From positions 1,299,093-1,363,092 of the forward strand of contig JAUHVY010000001.1 in assembly GCA_030424975.1 (NCBI GenBank): 64,000 bases of DNA, written 5' to 3'. This document shows, piece after piece, positions 10,286 through 19,196 of this stretch. Both the position numbers and the translations under genes were made by a program. The notes beneath the pieces are model-generated. The model worked only from the letters and a program-made list of their open reading frames with translations. It was not told the DNA's origin and made no database searches. The DNA is from Alphaproteobacteria bacterium. GTDB lineage: Bacteria; Pseudomonadota; Alphaproteobacteria; Micavibrionales; Micavibrionaceae. How positions within the stretch are numbered: the first letter of the stretch is position 1; every line of letters starts with the position of its first letter.

Positions 10286-11125
10286 TCAGTCAGAAAGCTC
10301 GAGCTCATGAAGCATATTTAGCGCCTCCTGCTTTTCCTCGGCCAAGGGTGCACTATCAATATACAATCGCAGCGTAGAGATCGCCTTTTCCTTTTGATTT
10401 GTTCGGGCATATAAGACACCCGTATCAAGCAGTAAACGGTAATCATCCGGACGAAGAGCATGTACCTTCTCAATCACCTGCAAGGCATTTTCGTAATCCC
10501 CCATTTCAATACACCTTAGTGAAATATGATTACATAAATGCATCACCGTATCGCGCACATCAACCGCATCAAGATACGCATTAGACAGCTCCGCGGCATC
10601 CCCCAACGCACCCTTCACCATGGCACGTAAATCCACGGCTTGTAACATCTTGCTTGGATCCGCGGGATCAAAAAGCAAACGCTCAGCCCCCTTTTGCAGA
10701 CGACACAGATAACGCCCCGGAAAATTCACACCGCGCACATCCCACCCGCATTTACGCGCCGCATCAATATACAACACCGCCAGAGCGACAGCGCCCCCCG
10801 CACGACGATCAATCACGCGCACCATATCAGCCATTTCCAATGCCTCCATTGTGTCACGATCACATATGTATTCATTTTCTTCGGTAATGACGTATTTTAA
10901 TGCAGCAAGTTGCGTACCCGCATCGTCTTCCGCACCGTTCTCAATCAAATGTTTGTGCCTTCGCAAAACTGATTTTGAATTTTTATCGAAATGCACTCGA
11001 TACCGATCGAGCGAAAGCCCCGGATGCTCCTGCTCCATTATAATCAAGGACAAGTTTCCGAGGTCTATATCTTCTTCACGCGCAGATGCGCATTCTTTCA
11101 AATGCCCATCAACATCTATGGTCAT
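10286..11125 (-). CDS. SirB1-like transglutaminase-fold protein with TPR tail
   Basis: The 279-residue protein resembles the SirB1/Transglut_core2 family. The first 180 residues carry the typical segment VRVIDRRAGGAVALAVLY followed by GWDVRGVNFPGRYLCRL and LLFDPADPSKML. The last 80 residues form TPR-like helices (YENALQVIEKVHALRPDDYR, then tNQKEKAISTLRLYID). The usual family phrase PGHF reads PGRY here, so the conserved His is replaced by Arg. Function in the family is poorly defined; a scaffold role is more likely than catalysis. Its ATG overlaps the stop of the upstream BON-domain gene in an ATGA, implying translational coupling. Confidence 0.75.
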   Translation of the reverse strand: MTIDVDGHLKECASAREEDIDLGNLSLIIMEQEHPGLSLDRYRVHFDKNSKSVLRRHKHLIENGAEDDAGTQLAALKYVITEENEYICDRDTMEALEMADMVRVIDRRAGGAVALAVLYIDAARKCGWDVRGVNFPGRYLCRLQKGAERLLFDPADPSKMLQAVDLRAMVKGALGDAAELSNAYLDAVDVRDTVMHLCNHISLRCIEMGDYENALQVIEKVHALRPDDYRLLLDTGVLYARTNQKEKAISTLRLYIDSAPLAEEKQEALNMLHELELSD

Positions 11126-11841
11126 TCATAAACACTCTGCTCTTCCCACTGGATCGGGCCGCTTGTTGCTTGGCCGGATGTGGCATTTTCCGTTGACCAC
11201 TCCTCACCAAATCTCTGCTGATACTCACTTGCATGCTCACGCGTTTCCGGCGTGCCCGCAATCTTCACATAACTCACCACACGGCGTACACCGCCAATAG
11301 TGCGCGCAATACCCATCACATGATTCAATTCACCCTGACTTTGTGCGAAGCCCATCAAGTAAACAACGCCTTGTACTGTATCAATGGAGTAGTTAAGCGA
11401 TTCAACGTCTTTATCCATAATCAATGAGGTGCGCAAACGCCCTGAAATCCATGCATCCTTGGCATATCCGACAACCCCCTCACTATCAGCAACGGTAATT
11501 TCATTGATTACCTGCACCACACCGACAGGCTGCCATGCTAAACGCACCGCTTCAACTCTGTGTTGAGGGTCTTGCACCACACCGGTAATCAAAACACGAC
11601 CTTGATTTATCGTCAGATCTAATTTTGTGAACATATTAACATCATAAGAAAACCACAGATGATTAATTTCTGTTTGAATACGCGCATCACTAACGGCACG
11701 GGATATTCCACCTTCCTGTACGGCGGCTGTCCCTGCGGCGACACCAACGCCTGCGGCAACACCGACCATAGAACACCCAGAAAGTGCCAGTCCGGAGGTT
11801 GCCAGTAATGCTAAATATAAATTCTTCATCGGAAAATGCAT
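11122..11841 (-). CDS. BON-domain lipoprotein
   Basis: The precursor (239 residues from the ATG at 11841) has a lipoprotein signal, LALLATSGLALSGCSM, with Cys at about 22. A glycine/alanine-rich stretch and two BON domains follow (about residues 50-115 and 125-195). Phrases typical of BON are visible, such as GRVLITGVVQDPQHRVEAVR and GVVYLMGFAQSQGELNHVM. BON proteins bind phospholipid and stabilise the envelope (OsmY, DolP). I prefer 11841 because an AGGA lies 8 bases upstream; the open frame reaches further, to 11946, but that part overlaps yraN. The low-complexity tail has no recognised domain. Confidence 0.88.
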   Translation of the reverse strand: MHFPMKNLYLALLATSGLALSGCSMVGVAAGVGVAAGTAAVQEGGISRAVSDARIQTEINHLWFSYDVNMFTKLDLTINQGRVLITGVVQDPQHRVEAVRLAWQPVGVVQVINEITVADSEGVVGYAKDAWISGRLRTSLIMDKDVESLNYSIDTVQGVVYLMGFAQSQGELNHVMGIARTIGGVRRVVSYVKIAGTPETREHASEYQQRFGEEWSTENATSGQATSGPIQWEEQSVYE

Positions 11842-11927
11842 GATGATCATCCTGTTCTTAATATGTCTTTGTTTGCTTGCCCTATTTTCGAAAGGCATAA
11901 TACGAATCATTGCGATCCGCTGCCTTA

Positions 11928-12293
11928 TTATGAACGCGCTTCCCACGCATTGTCCAGATGGGATATCCCCCCATCCGCCGAAACAGCCACAACATCAAAC
12001 CGCATATCACATTCCTGAAATTGCGGATACGCGGAAATAAAATGCAATGCCGCGTTTTGTATTCTAATTTTCGCACGAGGTTGAACTGCGTATAAAGCAT
12101 CTTCAATCGACGCTCTTCGCTTCACCTCCACAAAAGCAATCAGGTTCTTATGCTGGACAATAAGATCAATCTCACCAAACTTTGTTTTATAACGATTTTT
12201 TAGAATACTATACCCTTGCACCTGCAAATAATCGGCAGCCAATCTTTCGGCATCAACACCCTTTTTAAAATTTGTCTTTTCCTTTTTAAACAA
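11928..12293 (-). CDS. YraN family (UPF0102) nuclease-fold protein
   Basis: This small 121-residue protein has the restriction-endonuclease-like core of the YraN family: GVDAERLAADYLQVQGYSIL at the N-terminus, then GEIDLIVQHKNLIAFVEVKRR with the Asp and E-x-K pattern of that fold. Family function is not firmly established; a role in DNA processing is suspected. It lies 5 bases after rsmI on the same strand, the classical rsmI-yraN pairing, which supports the assignment. Confidence 0.9.
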   Translation of the reverse strand: MFKKEKTNFKKGVDAERLAADYLQVQGYSILKNRYKTKFGEIDLIVQHKNLIAFVEVKRRASIEDALYAVQPRAKIRIQNAALHFISAYPQFQECDMRFDVVAVSADGGISHLDNAWEARS

Positions 12294-12298
12294 GGTGC

Positions 12299-13153
12299 TT
12301 AATCACTTTCCTTTGATAGCCTCAGAGCCAAATCATACAAATCACTCTTTTTCAATCCTGTTTGCTTTGCAACATGCGCTGCGGCATCTTTAACACGCAT
12401 TTCTTTCAGTGCGGATCGTATCAATTCTTCAGCATCCTCTATGTTGAGCTGTTTTTCCATCGGCGGTGCGATCACAATCACGATTTCCCCCTTCGGCGCA
12501 CCTTCTGCTTCGTAATGCGTAATCAAATCCAGCACAGGCGCGCGCCGTGATTCTTCGAATAATTTCGTAATCTCGCGTACCACCGCAACCTCACGATTCC
12601 CCAGAATATCCGCAATATCCTGTAACGCGGCCTGTAAACGCGGCGCTGTTTCAAAAGCAATCAGAGCGCCTTTCACATCTTCCCACCCTTGCAAGAAATT
12701 ACGGCGAGCATTCTTTTTGTTCGGCAAGAACCCCAGAAAGCAAAATTGATCACTCGGCAGGCCAGATAATTGCAACGCTGATAATGGTGCATTCGCCCCC
12801 GGCAATGTCGTGACATACAGCCCCTGCGCCGCGCAATCGCGTGCCAGTTTATACCCCGGGTCAGAAATCATCGGCATACCCGCATCACTGGCAAGAAGAA
12901 CAACTTTCCCTTCTACCACATCTTCAATAACACGCGCACGTTGCGCATCATCACTATGGTCATTATAGGATTTGAGGTGCCCCTTGATTTGAAACGCAGA
13001 TAATAATTTCCGCGTCACCCGCGTATCCTCACAATAAATCACATCCGCAGCCCCCAAAACGTCAAGGGCACGCAATGTAATATCACGCAAATTCCCAATC
13101 GGCGTCGCCACAATATACAATCCGGCCTTTAAATTTTCCCGTTCATTCTTCAT
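12299..13153 (-). CDS. rsmI: 16S rRNA (cytidine(1402)-2'-O)-methyltransferase
   Basis: RsmI 2'-O-methylates C1402 in the decoding centre of 16S rRNA using S-adenosylmethionine. The 284-residue product begins with the signature LYIVATPIGNLRDITLRAL (about residues 12-30). It continues with YCEDTRVTRKLL, ASDAGMPMISDPGYKLA and LPGANAPLSALQLSGLPSDQF, all diagnostic of the tetrapyrrole-methylase fold in this family. It is divergently transcribed from the LpoA-like gene, the common rsmI/lpoA arrangement. Confidence 0.95.
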   Translation of the reverse strand: MKNERENLKAGLYIVATPIGNLRDITLRALDVLGAADVIYCEDTRVTRKLLSAFQIKGHLKSYNDHSDDAQRARVIEDVVEGKVVLLASDAGMPMISDPGYKLARDCAAQGLYVTTLPGANAPLSALQLSGLPSDQFCFLGFLPNKKNARRNFLQGWEDVKGALIAFETAPRLQAALQDIADILGNREVAVVREITKLFEESRRAPVLDLITHYEAEGAPKGEIVIVIAPPMEKQLNIEDAEELIRSALKEMRVKDAAAHVAKQTGLKKSDLYDLALRLSKESD

Positions 13154-13296
13154 CTTATTTTTTTCTCTTTTTTCTTGGATACGGCCGTGTTGCGCTCTGG
13201 ATTTTTTGAGTCTTTTTCTCTATTGTTTTTTTCATAGTGAATAATCATCAGAATTTATTAAAACCTTTTACACCGAAAAGAGAGTTTAGCAAAGTT

Positions 13297-14604
13297 ATGC
13301 GCAAATTACACAGCCGTTTCCCCTTAAAATTATTTCCCGTTTTATTATTTATGACCACCGCGGCGTTATTTTTGCAAGGCTGCGTGAGCAATGGCGGATA
13401 CAATACACGTCCATGGGAAGGCAACAACCAACCCAACCAACAAGCGCAGCAAACACCGAATGACCTCTCTGATGCGCCGGCTGAATTCGGTATGGAAGCC
13501 GCAGAGAGCACAACCATCAACAAAGATGATCTCCCCACTGTTAAGGTCGGCATTCTCCTCCCCTTAAGCGGCCCACACCAAAAACTCGGTCAAGCCATGT
13601 TAAATGCCGCGCAACTTGCCATTTACGATGTCGGATATTCAAATTTTGAACTTATCCCGCAGGACACAAAAGGAAATGCCGAAGGCGCAAAAGAAGCCGC
13701 GCGCGCAGCCCTTCAAGGTGGTGCACAGCTTGTCCTCGGCCCTGTATTTTCTCACTCGGTTAAGGCCGCGCGTCAGGTAACACAGCCTGCAGGCGTCAAT
13801 ATGATCGCCTTTTCCACAGACTGGACACTCGCAAATAATCGCACATTCCTGATCGGATTCCTGCCGTTTGACCAAGTCGAGCGTGTCGTAAGCTATGCCG
13901 CGCGCCAAGGTTACGGCAACGTCGCCGTCCTAAGCCCGCAAGACACATATGGCAACGGCATTGTTTCCGCCTATAACAGCATCGCTGCACAATCAGGTGC
14001 GAGCACCGTACGCGTAGAGAGGTTCTCACCGCGCGGAACAGACCTTGGCGATGTCGTTCGTAAATTCTCTGATTACGATGCACGCAAGGCTGCGAACAAT
14101 GCCCATGGCGCACCGTTTAACGCCGTCCTCATGCCCGTTGGCGGCCCTCTTGCCCGTCAAGTCGGAAGCTTCTTAAACCATTACGACCTGCCGCCTAACC
14201 AGGTCAAACGCTTGGGCACAGGATTAATGGATGATACAGTCTTGGCAACAGACCGCACACTGAGCGGTGCATGGTTTGCCGCACCATCACCAAAGGTACG
14301 TCAAAAATTTGAACAACGTTATAAAAATTTCTACCTTTCCAGCCCGCCGCGTATCGCATCACTAGCCTATGATGCAACGGCCCTTTCCGCGATTTTGGCA
14401 CAGATCGGATTGCGCAAAAATAATGCACCCGCATATGATCATCGCTCGATAACAAACCCGAATGGCTTCGCTGGCGTTGACGGTATTTTCCGTTTCCGCA
14501 ATGATGGTATAGTAGAGCGCGGCCTGGCGATCTTGGAATACAAAAACGGCCGTATTATCATGGTTGATGATGCGCCGCGATCATTCCAAAACCACGCATA
14601 TTAA
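13297..14604 (+). CDS. LpoA-like penicillin-binding protein activator lipoprotein
   Basis: The precursor (435 residues from ATG 13297) has a lipoprotein-type signal ending ALFLQGC (Cys near 29). After a Gln/Asn/Pro-rich linker comes a periplasmic-binding-protein (type 1) fold: VKVGILLPLSGPHQKLGQAM at about 84-103, then LVLGPVFSHSVKAARQ. Such outer-membrane lipoproteins next to rsmI are annotated as penicillin-binding protein activators or as ABC transporter substrate-binding-like proteins. In E. coli LpoA stimulates PBP1A, but here the N-terminal TPR domain of enterobacterial LpoA is missing. A GTG at 13237 would add 20 residues and is a possible alternative start. Confidence 0.82.
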   Translation: MRKLHSRFPLKLFPVLLFMTTAALFLQGCVSNGGYNTRPWEGNNQPNQQAQQTPNDLSDAPAEFGMEAAESTTINKDDLPTVKVGILLPLSGPHQKLGQAMLNAAQLAIYDVGYSNFELIPQDTKGNAEGAKEAARAALQGGAQLVLGPVFSHSVKAARQVTQPAGVNMIAFSTDWTLANNRTFLIGFLPFDQVERVVSYAARQGYGNVAVLSPQDTYGNGIVSAYNSIAAQSGASTVRVERFSPRGTDLGDVVRKFSDYDARKAANNAHGAPFNAVLMPVGGPLARQVGSFLNHYDLPPNQVKRLGTGLMDDTVLATDRTLSGAWFAAPSPKVRQKFEQRYKNFYLSSPPRIASLAYDATALSAILAQIGLRKNNAPAYDHRSITNPNGFAGVDGIFRFRNDGIVERGLAILEYKNGRIIMVDDAPRSFQNHAY

Positions 14605-14670
14605 AAACAAACCACCCGCCGGACTAAATCCCTATGGACTGGCGGGGTTATCTGAGATATGTAAACGCCC

Positions 14671-15063
14671 ATGGGACACCGTTTAATACATAAACGCACA
14701 ATGCAAAAAACATTCTTCGCTCTGGCGCTAATGGCCATGACGCTTAGCATTTTTGCGCATCTCTCCCCCATATGGGCAGCCAATCAAAACGGCACACAGA
14801 TAACAATTTGTTCGGCGTTTGGCACGCAGACCATCCTGATCGACGAAAACGGCAACGAAATACCGCAAAGCCCGAAACTCAGAACATGTAGCTTATGTTT
14901 TATGACCGGGCTGTCTGTTCATATCCCGGATTCACCACTTAGCCTCGCCCCGCGAGACGTTACACTCTCACGCTTCAATATTCATGATCTGTATAGCGCA
15001 CAAGTCGCACAACCGCCTTTACCACAACAAACCCAGCCCCGCGCACCACCCGTTTCTTCTTAA
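14671..15063 (+). CDS. DUF2946-like secreted protein
   Basis: The 130-residue protein has a signal peptide (hydrophobic core FFALALMAMTLSIFAHL, cleavage near IWAAN). It then carries the pattern ICSAFGTQTILIDENG followed by RTCSLCFMTGL, which fits the DUF2946 family (a first Cys, then a C-x-x-C). The tail is Pro/Gln-rich. Members commonly neighbour copper-handling or TonB-linked genes. It precedes by 48 bases a His/Met-rich outer-membrane protein on the same strand, so a shared role in periplasmic metal handling is plausible. The alternative start is the Met at 14701. Confidence 0.65.
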   Translation: MGHRLIHKRTMQKTFFALALMAMTLSIFAHLSPIWAANQNGTQITICSAFGTQTILIDENGNEIPQSPKLRTCSLCFMTGLSVHIPDSPLSLAPRDVTLSRFNIHDLYSAQVAQPPLPQQTQPRAPPVSS

Positions 15064-15111
15064 AAAATAAAAACAAATACAAAACACATATATTTTTTAA
15101 GGAGTCTCACG

Positions 15112-16224
15112 ATGAGAACACTATATAAAGCCTGCCTTCTCGGCAGCACAATGATGATTGGTTTTTCTGCCCCTGCACTTGCCGGACACGAAGGCCACGC
15201 GGAGCATACAGGACATTCACAAGGCTACCACGACCATAACGCAGCAAGTAGCCCCGTCCCTCTTGCGGTTATGGGTGATCACGTTCACGGCAAGGGCGAC
15301 TGGATGGTGTCCTATAGCTATAGCCACATGGAAATGAAGGGCAACAGACAAGGCACGGATTCAATATCACCGCAAGAAATCGTCACCACGATTACAAACC
15401 CGAACGCCCCGCCCCCGACATTACGCGTTGTTCCGACCAAAATGGAAATGGATATGCATATGTTCGGCGCAATGTATGGCGTAACAGATAAGCTCACCCT
15501 GATGGGTATGGCTATGTACATGAAAAACGACATGGAACATCTAACATTTCAGGGAATGGCGGGAACAACAGAGCTTGGGCGCTTTACAACGCGTTCAAGC
15601 GGTTGGGGCGATACGAAACTATCCGGTATCTATAATGTCTATACGCAAGATAATATTGCCCTGAACCTTAGTGCAGGCATCAGCGCACCAACAGGATCCA
15701 CCAAAGAAGAAGACGATGTATTAACGCCCATGAATACGCGCCCGACATTACGCTTGCCATACGCCATGCAATTGGGGTCAGGCACATGGGACGCCCTATT
15801 GGGAGCAACCTATAGCGGCCATAAAAACCAATGGAATTGGGGCGCACAATATAAAGCCACAATCCGCATGGAGAGTGAAAACGACCAAGGGTACCGTCTC
15901 GGGAACAAGCACGGTATTACCGCATGGGGCGGATACAAGTTTACACCATCCATTGGCATAAGCGGTAAAATTGATGCCGCCTATCAGGGTAAAATTAAAG
16001 GCAGCGATGCCAATATCACCGCCCCTGTACAAACTGCAAATCCTGATAACTATGGTGGCAAGACCGTGGATGTCGGCATCGGCCTGCACTATACGCCGCA
16101 ATACCATGCCTTCGAAGGCGTAGAAATCGCGGCGGAAATCGGCGCCCCCGTCTACCAAAATCTGAACGGTGTACAAATGGAACGCGATTGGAATTTCGGC
16201 CTGCGCCTGCGTAAGAGTTTCTAG
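15112..16224 (+). CDS. Outer-membrane beta-barrel protein, His/Met-rich
   Basis: The 370-residue product starts with a signal peptide cleaved near PALAG. A His-rich segment follows (about residues 26-46, with HEGHAEHTGHSQGYHDH), then a Met-rich region (MEMDMHMFGAMYG, MGMAMYMKNDM). The rest is alternating strands ending in LRLRKSF, with the terminal Phe typical of BAM-inserted barrels. It resembles the MetA-pathway/transporter beta-barrel family (PF13557-like). The metal-friendly residues and the DUF2946-like neighbour suggest copper or other metal handling; that is inference. AAGGAG lies 8 bases before the ATG. Confidence 0.75.
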   Translation: MRTLYKACLLGSTMMIGFSAPALAGHEGHAEHTGHSQGYHDHNAASSPVPLAVMGDHVHGKGDWMVSYSYSHMEMKGNRQGTDSISPQEIVTTITNPNAPPPTLRVVPTKMEMDMHMFGAMYGVTDKLTLMGMAMYMKNDMEHLTFQGMAGTTELGRFTTRSSGWGDTKLSGIYNVYTQDNIALNLSAGISAPTGSTKEEDDVLTPMNTRPTLRLPYAMQLGSGTWDALLGATYSGHKNQWNWGAQYKATIRMESENDQGYRLGNKHGITAWGGYKFTPSIGISGKIDAAYQGKIKGSDANITAPVQTANPDNYGGKTVDVGIGLHYTPQYHAFEGVEIAAEIGAPVYQNLNGVQMERDWNFGLRLRKSF

Positions 16225-16254
16225 CTAAACCGATTCGCAACAGAACACATCGAA

Positions 16255-16283
16255 GCGCACCCGCCTTTACGGTTGGGTGCGTT
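16255..16283 (+). terminator. Hairpin after the outer-membrane protein gene
   Basis: A 7-bp stem (16256-16262 with 16275-16281) with a possible inner extension lies 30 bases after the stop. There is no strong T run, so this could be a weak terminator or an mRNA 3' stabiliser. The remainder of 16284-16518 is AT-rich upstream sequence of the TetR gene. A TTGTCA-like and a CATATA-like hexamer there, 17 bases apart near 16397-16425, may be its promoter. Confidence 0.4.
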
Positions 16284-16518
16284 ACCTATATTAAAAATCC
16301 GCTAGTATCAAAATAAAAAATGACAGCAAAACATTGATATAAAATAATTTTAATTTAATGATACGCATCACCTCAAAAAATACATTCAATCCACTTGTCA
16401 AAATCAAAAAAATGGGGCATATATCTAACCATAATACGACACGATAAGTTTTCTAAAATCTATCCAGCATTCAACACATCCCGTGTTATATGGCGGATAC
16501 TTCAGGAGGAATTTACAC

Positions 16519-17115
16519 ATGGCAGAAGCGGCAGCAAAAAAAGGCAGACCACGCAGCGAGAAATCAAGAAAAGCGATTTTGAATGCGACAAATAAATTAT
16601 TGCTTCAGACATCTGTTCAGGAATTGAGCATTGAGTCGATCGCAAAAAAGGCAAAGGTCGGAAAAACCACAATCTATAGATGGTGGCCAAATAAAACTGC
16701 GGTTGTTATGGATGCGCTTGCGAGCCAACCCGGCATGCAAACCCCTCTGCCGACGGCAAGCAGCCACAAAGAAGCGATCATGATGCAGATCGATAAGCTT
16801 GCGCGCTTGCTGGACAGCAATAACGGTCAAACAATTGCACAGCTTTTCAGTGAAGCCCAAGCAAGTGAAGTATCCTTGGAAATCTTTAAAGACAATCTAT
16901 TAGAGCCATTAATGGATGCCATTCGCTACAGCATCGAAGAAGGTCAGCGTACCGGCGAATTCCGCCCTGACATTGACGCCGATCTTGCGATTGATATTTT
17001 ATGCGGCCCGGTGTTCTTCCGCCTGATGGCGCACCCGAAAGATCTGGATGAAGAGTTCCGTGAACATTACTCATCCGAAGCAATCAAAATCTTGCTTCCG
17101 TCAAACGCAAACTAA
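16519..17115 (+). CDS. TetR/AcrR family transcriptional regulator
   Basis: The product (198 residues) has a TetR helix-turn-helix at about residues 10-56 (AILNATNKLLLQTSVQELSI, then IAKKAKVGKTTIYRWWPNK). The C-terminal ligand domain resembles TetR_C_11. ATG 16519 is chosen because a perfect AGGAGG lies 9 bases upstream; the frame extends 12 codons further but without a ribosome site. TetR proteins repress neighbouring genes. The nearest candidates are the outer-membrane protein and DUF2946-like genes upstream, but they are on the same strand, so the target is not obvious. Confidence 0.9.
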   Translation: MAEAAAKKGRPRSEKSRKAILNATNKLLLQTSVQELSIESIAKKAKVGKTTIYRWWPNKTAVVMDALASQPGMQTPLPTASSHKEAIMMQIDKLARLLDSNNGQTIAQLFSEAQASEVSLEIFKDNLLEPLMDAIRYSIEEGQRTGEFRPDIDADLAIDILCGPVFFRLMAHPKDLDEEFREHYSSEAIKILLPSNAN

Positions 17116-17144
17116 GCATTTGATGAAATAATATCCGAATAATC

Positions 17145-17170
17145 AGGGGCGTAAATGCGCCCCTTTTATT
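17145..17170 (+). terminator. Terminator of the TetR gene
   Basis: A GGGGCG/CGCCCC stem (17146-17151 with 17158-17163) is followed by TTTTATTTT. Confidence 0.8.
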
Positions 17171-17231
17171 TTGCCAATTCTTTTGCCGCATGATAACATT
17201 ATCGCAATAAAAAAGAATAGCGGCGGTAAAT

Positions 17232-18608
17232 ATGGGTGATACCCCCGATACAAAAGAAGATGCATTTGAGTTTAATTACAATCGGTTCAAGGACCGAGAG
17301 GTTCCGCTTGCCCAAAGTGAAGCCGAAAAATCGGATCGCATCATCACCCAATATCTTCAAGAAAAATTCAACGAAAACTCTGGCATTTTATTAGATCGCA
17401 AGACGTTTTCGGGCGGCGTTCCCAAATTTACCGATGTTGAAAAAGAAATGAGAGAAGCCGCACAAGCAAACTGGAATCCCGATCACAGCCACGGCCTTGT
17501 TTCTGATGCAGTCGGATATGTGACCAGCTTCATCTCCGATCCCGATGCGGAAAAAACACCCGAACAACTGGCATCAGACGCCAATGCACGCGCCCTTATT
17601 GCAAGAGAACGTGATCAAACAGATGTTTTGAATGACCTTATAAAACACACCCCGTCTTTGAAAGGGTTTACACTGGATGATGCAGTTTCCATCGCCAAGA
17701 GTGATGCAAATGGTGAGATCGGCACAACCATTCCAGATAAATTCCCTGAAGCGGATGCGAACACCGCCAAAGCGCTGGCCTACACCATGTTGCATGCGCA
17801 TCGAACTGAGATAGATGAGCCGACATTAAAAGGAACAGATTTTGCGGAAATCGCGCGCGGTTATATGCATTACAGCACCCCGCAAAGCGACGCATATAAC
17901 GCATGGAGCGCAGAGCGCACGGCGCAAGCCGTAAAAGAACTCAGGTCAAACCCGGAATTCCTGGCTGCCGTTTCACAAATAAAATGCCCGGACAACATAT
18001 CCACGGCAGAAGATGTGCGCGACCAAGCCGTTCTACGTGAACAAATTGCCGATATCATTACCGATAGCTTTGCAGCATCTTATGGTGTTGCAGATATCTT
18101 AGACAAAGATGACACGACTGTCGTCTATAAGTCGGCTAAACAAATTGATGAAGATGGCGGAACGATGGGTTACATGACCTTCAAAGAAGCAGGAATCCTG
18201 AATGATGAAGTTATCGCACTACGCTACAGCCCGAATTACCACCTGATGGATCGCAATACGTACAAAGCAGAAACCGATTCAGAAGAAGCGCATTTCTTCA
18301 TTCGCGCGGCAACAGAAGAAGTTTATCACGGCATCCACCAAATTCAGGCCGATAAACTCGTCATCGGCAGCCTGAAAGAAGATGACCCCATTCACCACAA
18401 TGCGACGATGGGCGCGCTAAATTGGATTGCCTACGCCGGCGGCACCAGAAGCAGTTTTGAGGAATATAGCAAACAATACATTGAGAGCGAGGCAAAAGCC
18501 GTGGCATCAACGACGGCCGACCAAATCATTACACTAGGCGCCATCGTGCCTGATCAAAGCGCACCGACCGCAGACAGCCTGCCAACGGCCGGAACAACGC
18601 GCCCTTAA
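17232..18608 (+). CDS. Hypothetical acidic protein, 458 residues
   Basis: I do not recognise this protein. It has no signal peptide or membrane segment and is strongly acidic and alanine-rich. A phrase near residues 356-375 (RAATEEVYHGIHQIQADKL) places Glu and His residues in a helix that might bind metal, but no complete HExxH motif is present. The tail is Pro/Thr/Ala-rich and probably disordered. GGCGG lies shortly before the ATG. It is a single-gene unit between the TetR terminator and convergent gloA. It belongs to the set of unrecognised acidic soluble proteins scattered through this window. Confidence 0.8.
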   Translation: MGDTPDTKEDAFEFNYNRFKDREVPLAQSEAEKSDRIITQYLQEKFNENSGILLDRKTFSGGVPKFTDVEKEMREAAQANWNPDHSHGLVSDAVGYVTSFISDPDAEKTPEQLASDANARALIARERDQTDVLNDLIKHTPSLKGFTLDDAVSIAKSDANGEIGTTIPDKFPEADANTAKALAYTMLHAHRTEIDEPTLKGTDFAEIARGYMHYSTPQSDAYNAWSAERTAQAVKELRSNPEFLAAVSQIKCPDNISTAEDVRDQAVLREQIADIITDSFAASYGVADILDKDDTTVVYKSAKQIDEDGGTMGYMTFKEAGILNDEVIALRYSPNYHLMDRNTYKAETDSEEAHFFIRAATEEVYHGIHQIQADKLVIGSLKEDDPIHHNATMGALNWIAYAGGTRSSFEEYSKQYIESEAKAVASTTADQIITLGAIVPDQSAPTADSLPTAGTTRP

Positions 18609-18624
18609 AGAAATGGGTAATCGA

Positions 18625-19086
18625 TTACCACTTCCCTGTGTTTTCCATGCTCGCCCAAGGCTCCTGCTTCGGCAATGCATCACCACGTTGCAACAATTCA
18701 ATAGAAATATTATCGGGTGAGCGGATAAACGCCATATTACCATCACGCGGCGGACGATTAATAACAACGCCTGCATCCATTAATTCCTGACATGTTTTAT
18801 AGATATCATCTACGCGGTATGCCAAATGCCCGAAATTGCGCCCTTCGTCATATTCCTCAACATTGCCGTTTTCATCCGGCCAGTTATAAGTCAGCTCAAC
18901 CATTGGCGCCTTGTTTGCTTTGGCCGATTCTACATCGCCGGGAGCTGCTAAAAAGATAAGCGTAAAGCGCCCTGCTTCTACCTCTTTACGGGCAACCTCA
19001 ACCAGCCCGAGTTTATTGCAGTAAAAATCCATTGATTCGTCCAAATCATGAACGCGCACCATCGTGTGTAAGTATTCCATAGCCAT
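18625..19086 (-). CDS. gloA: Lactoylglutathione lyase (glyoxalase I)
   Basis: Glyoxalase I isomerises the methylglyoxal-glutathione hemithioacetal to S-lactoylglutathione. The 153-residue product is a vicinal-oxygen-chelate protein with [20 protein letters not shown] at the N-terminus (first metal His), VELTYNW with the conserved Glu, [14 protein letters not shown] (second His) and [16 protein letters not shown] (second Glu). All four metal ligands therefore appear present. It is last in a run of stress genes on this strand, but a terminator separates it from ahpD. A 14-bp perfect palindrome (18616-18629) spans its stop codon. Confidence 0.9.
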   Translation of the reverse strand: MAMEYLHTMVRVHDLDESMDFYCNKLGLVEVARKEVEAGRFTLIFLAAPGDVESAKANKAPMVELTYNWPDENGNVEEYDEGRNFGHLAYRVDDIYKTCQELMDAGVVINRPPRDGNMAFIRSPDNISIELLQRGDALPKQEPWASMENTGKW

Positions 19087-19135
19087 CGTAATAATCTCCC
19101 GTATTGTGGTTAGTGATAATGTTATAACGCATTAA

Positions 19136-19176
19136 AAGAAAAAACGCGGCAGGGAAATGGAAAAAACCCGCCGCGC
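19136..19176 (-). terminator. Terminator after ahpD
   Basis: A stem of 9-10 bp with one bulge (19045+100 to +109, that is 19145-19154, with 19167-19175) is followed on the minus strand by a T run. It separates the ahpC-nitroreductase-ahpD unit from gloA. Confidence 0.75.
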
Positions 19177-19196
19177 CTAAAATGTAATCAGTATAA

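Noticed and set aside
18616-18629. Fourteen-base perfect palindrome over the gloA stop
   Set aside because: Without a T run or flanking motif it cannot be called a terminator or an operator.
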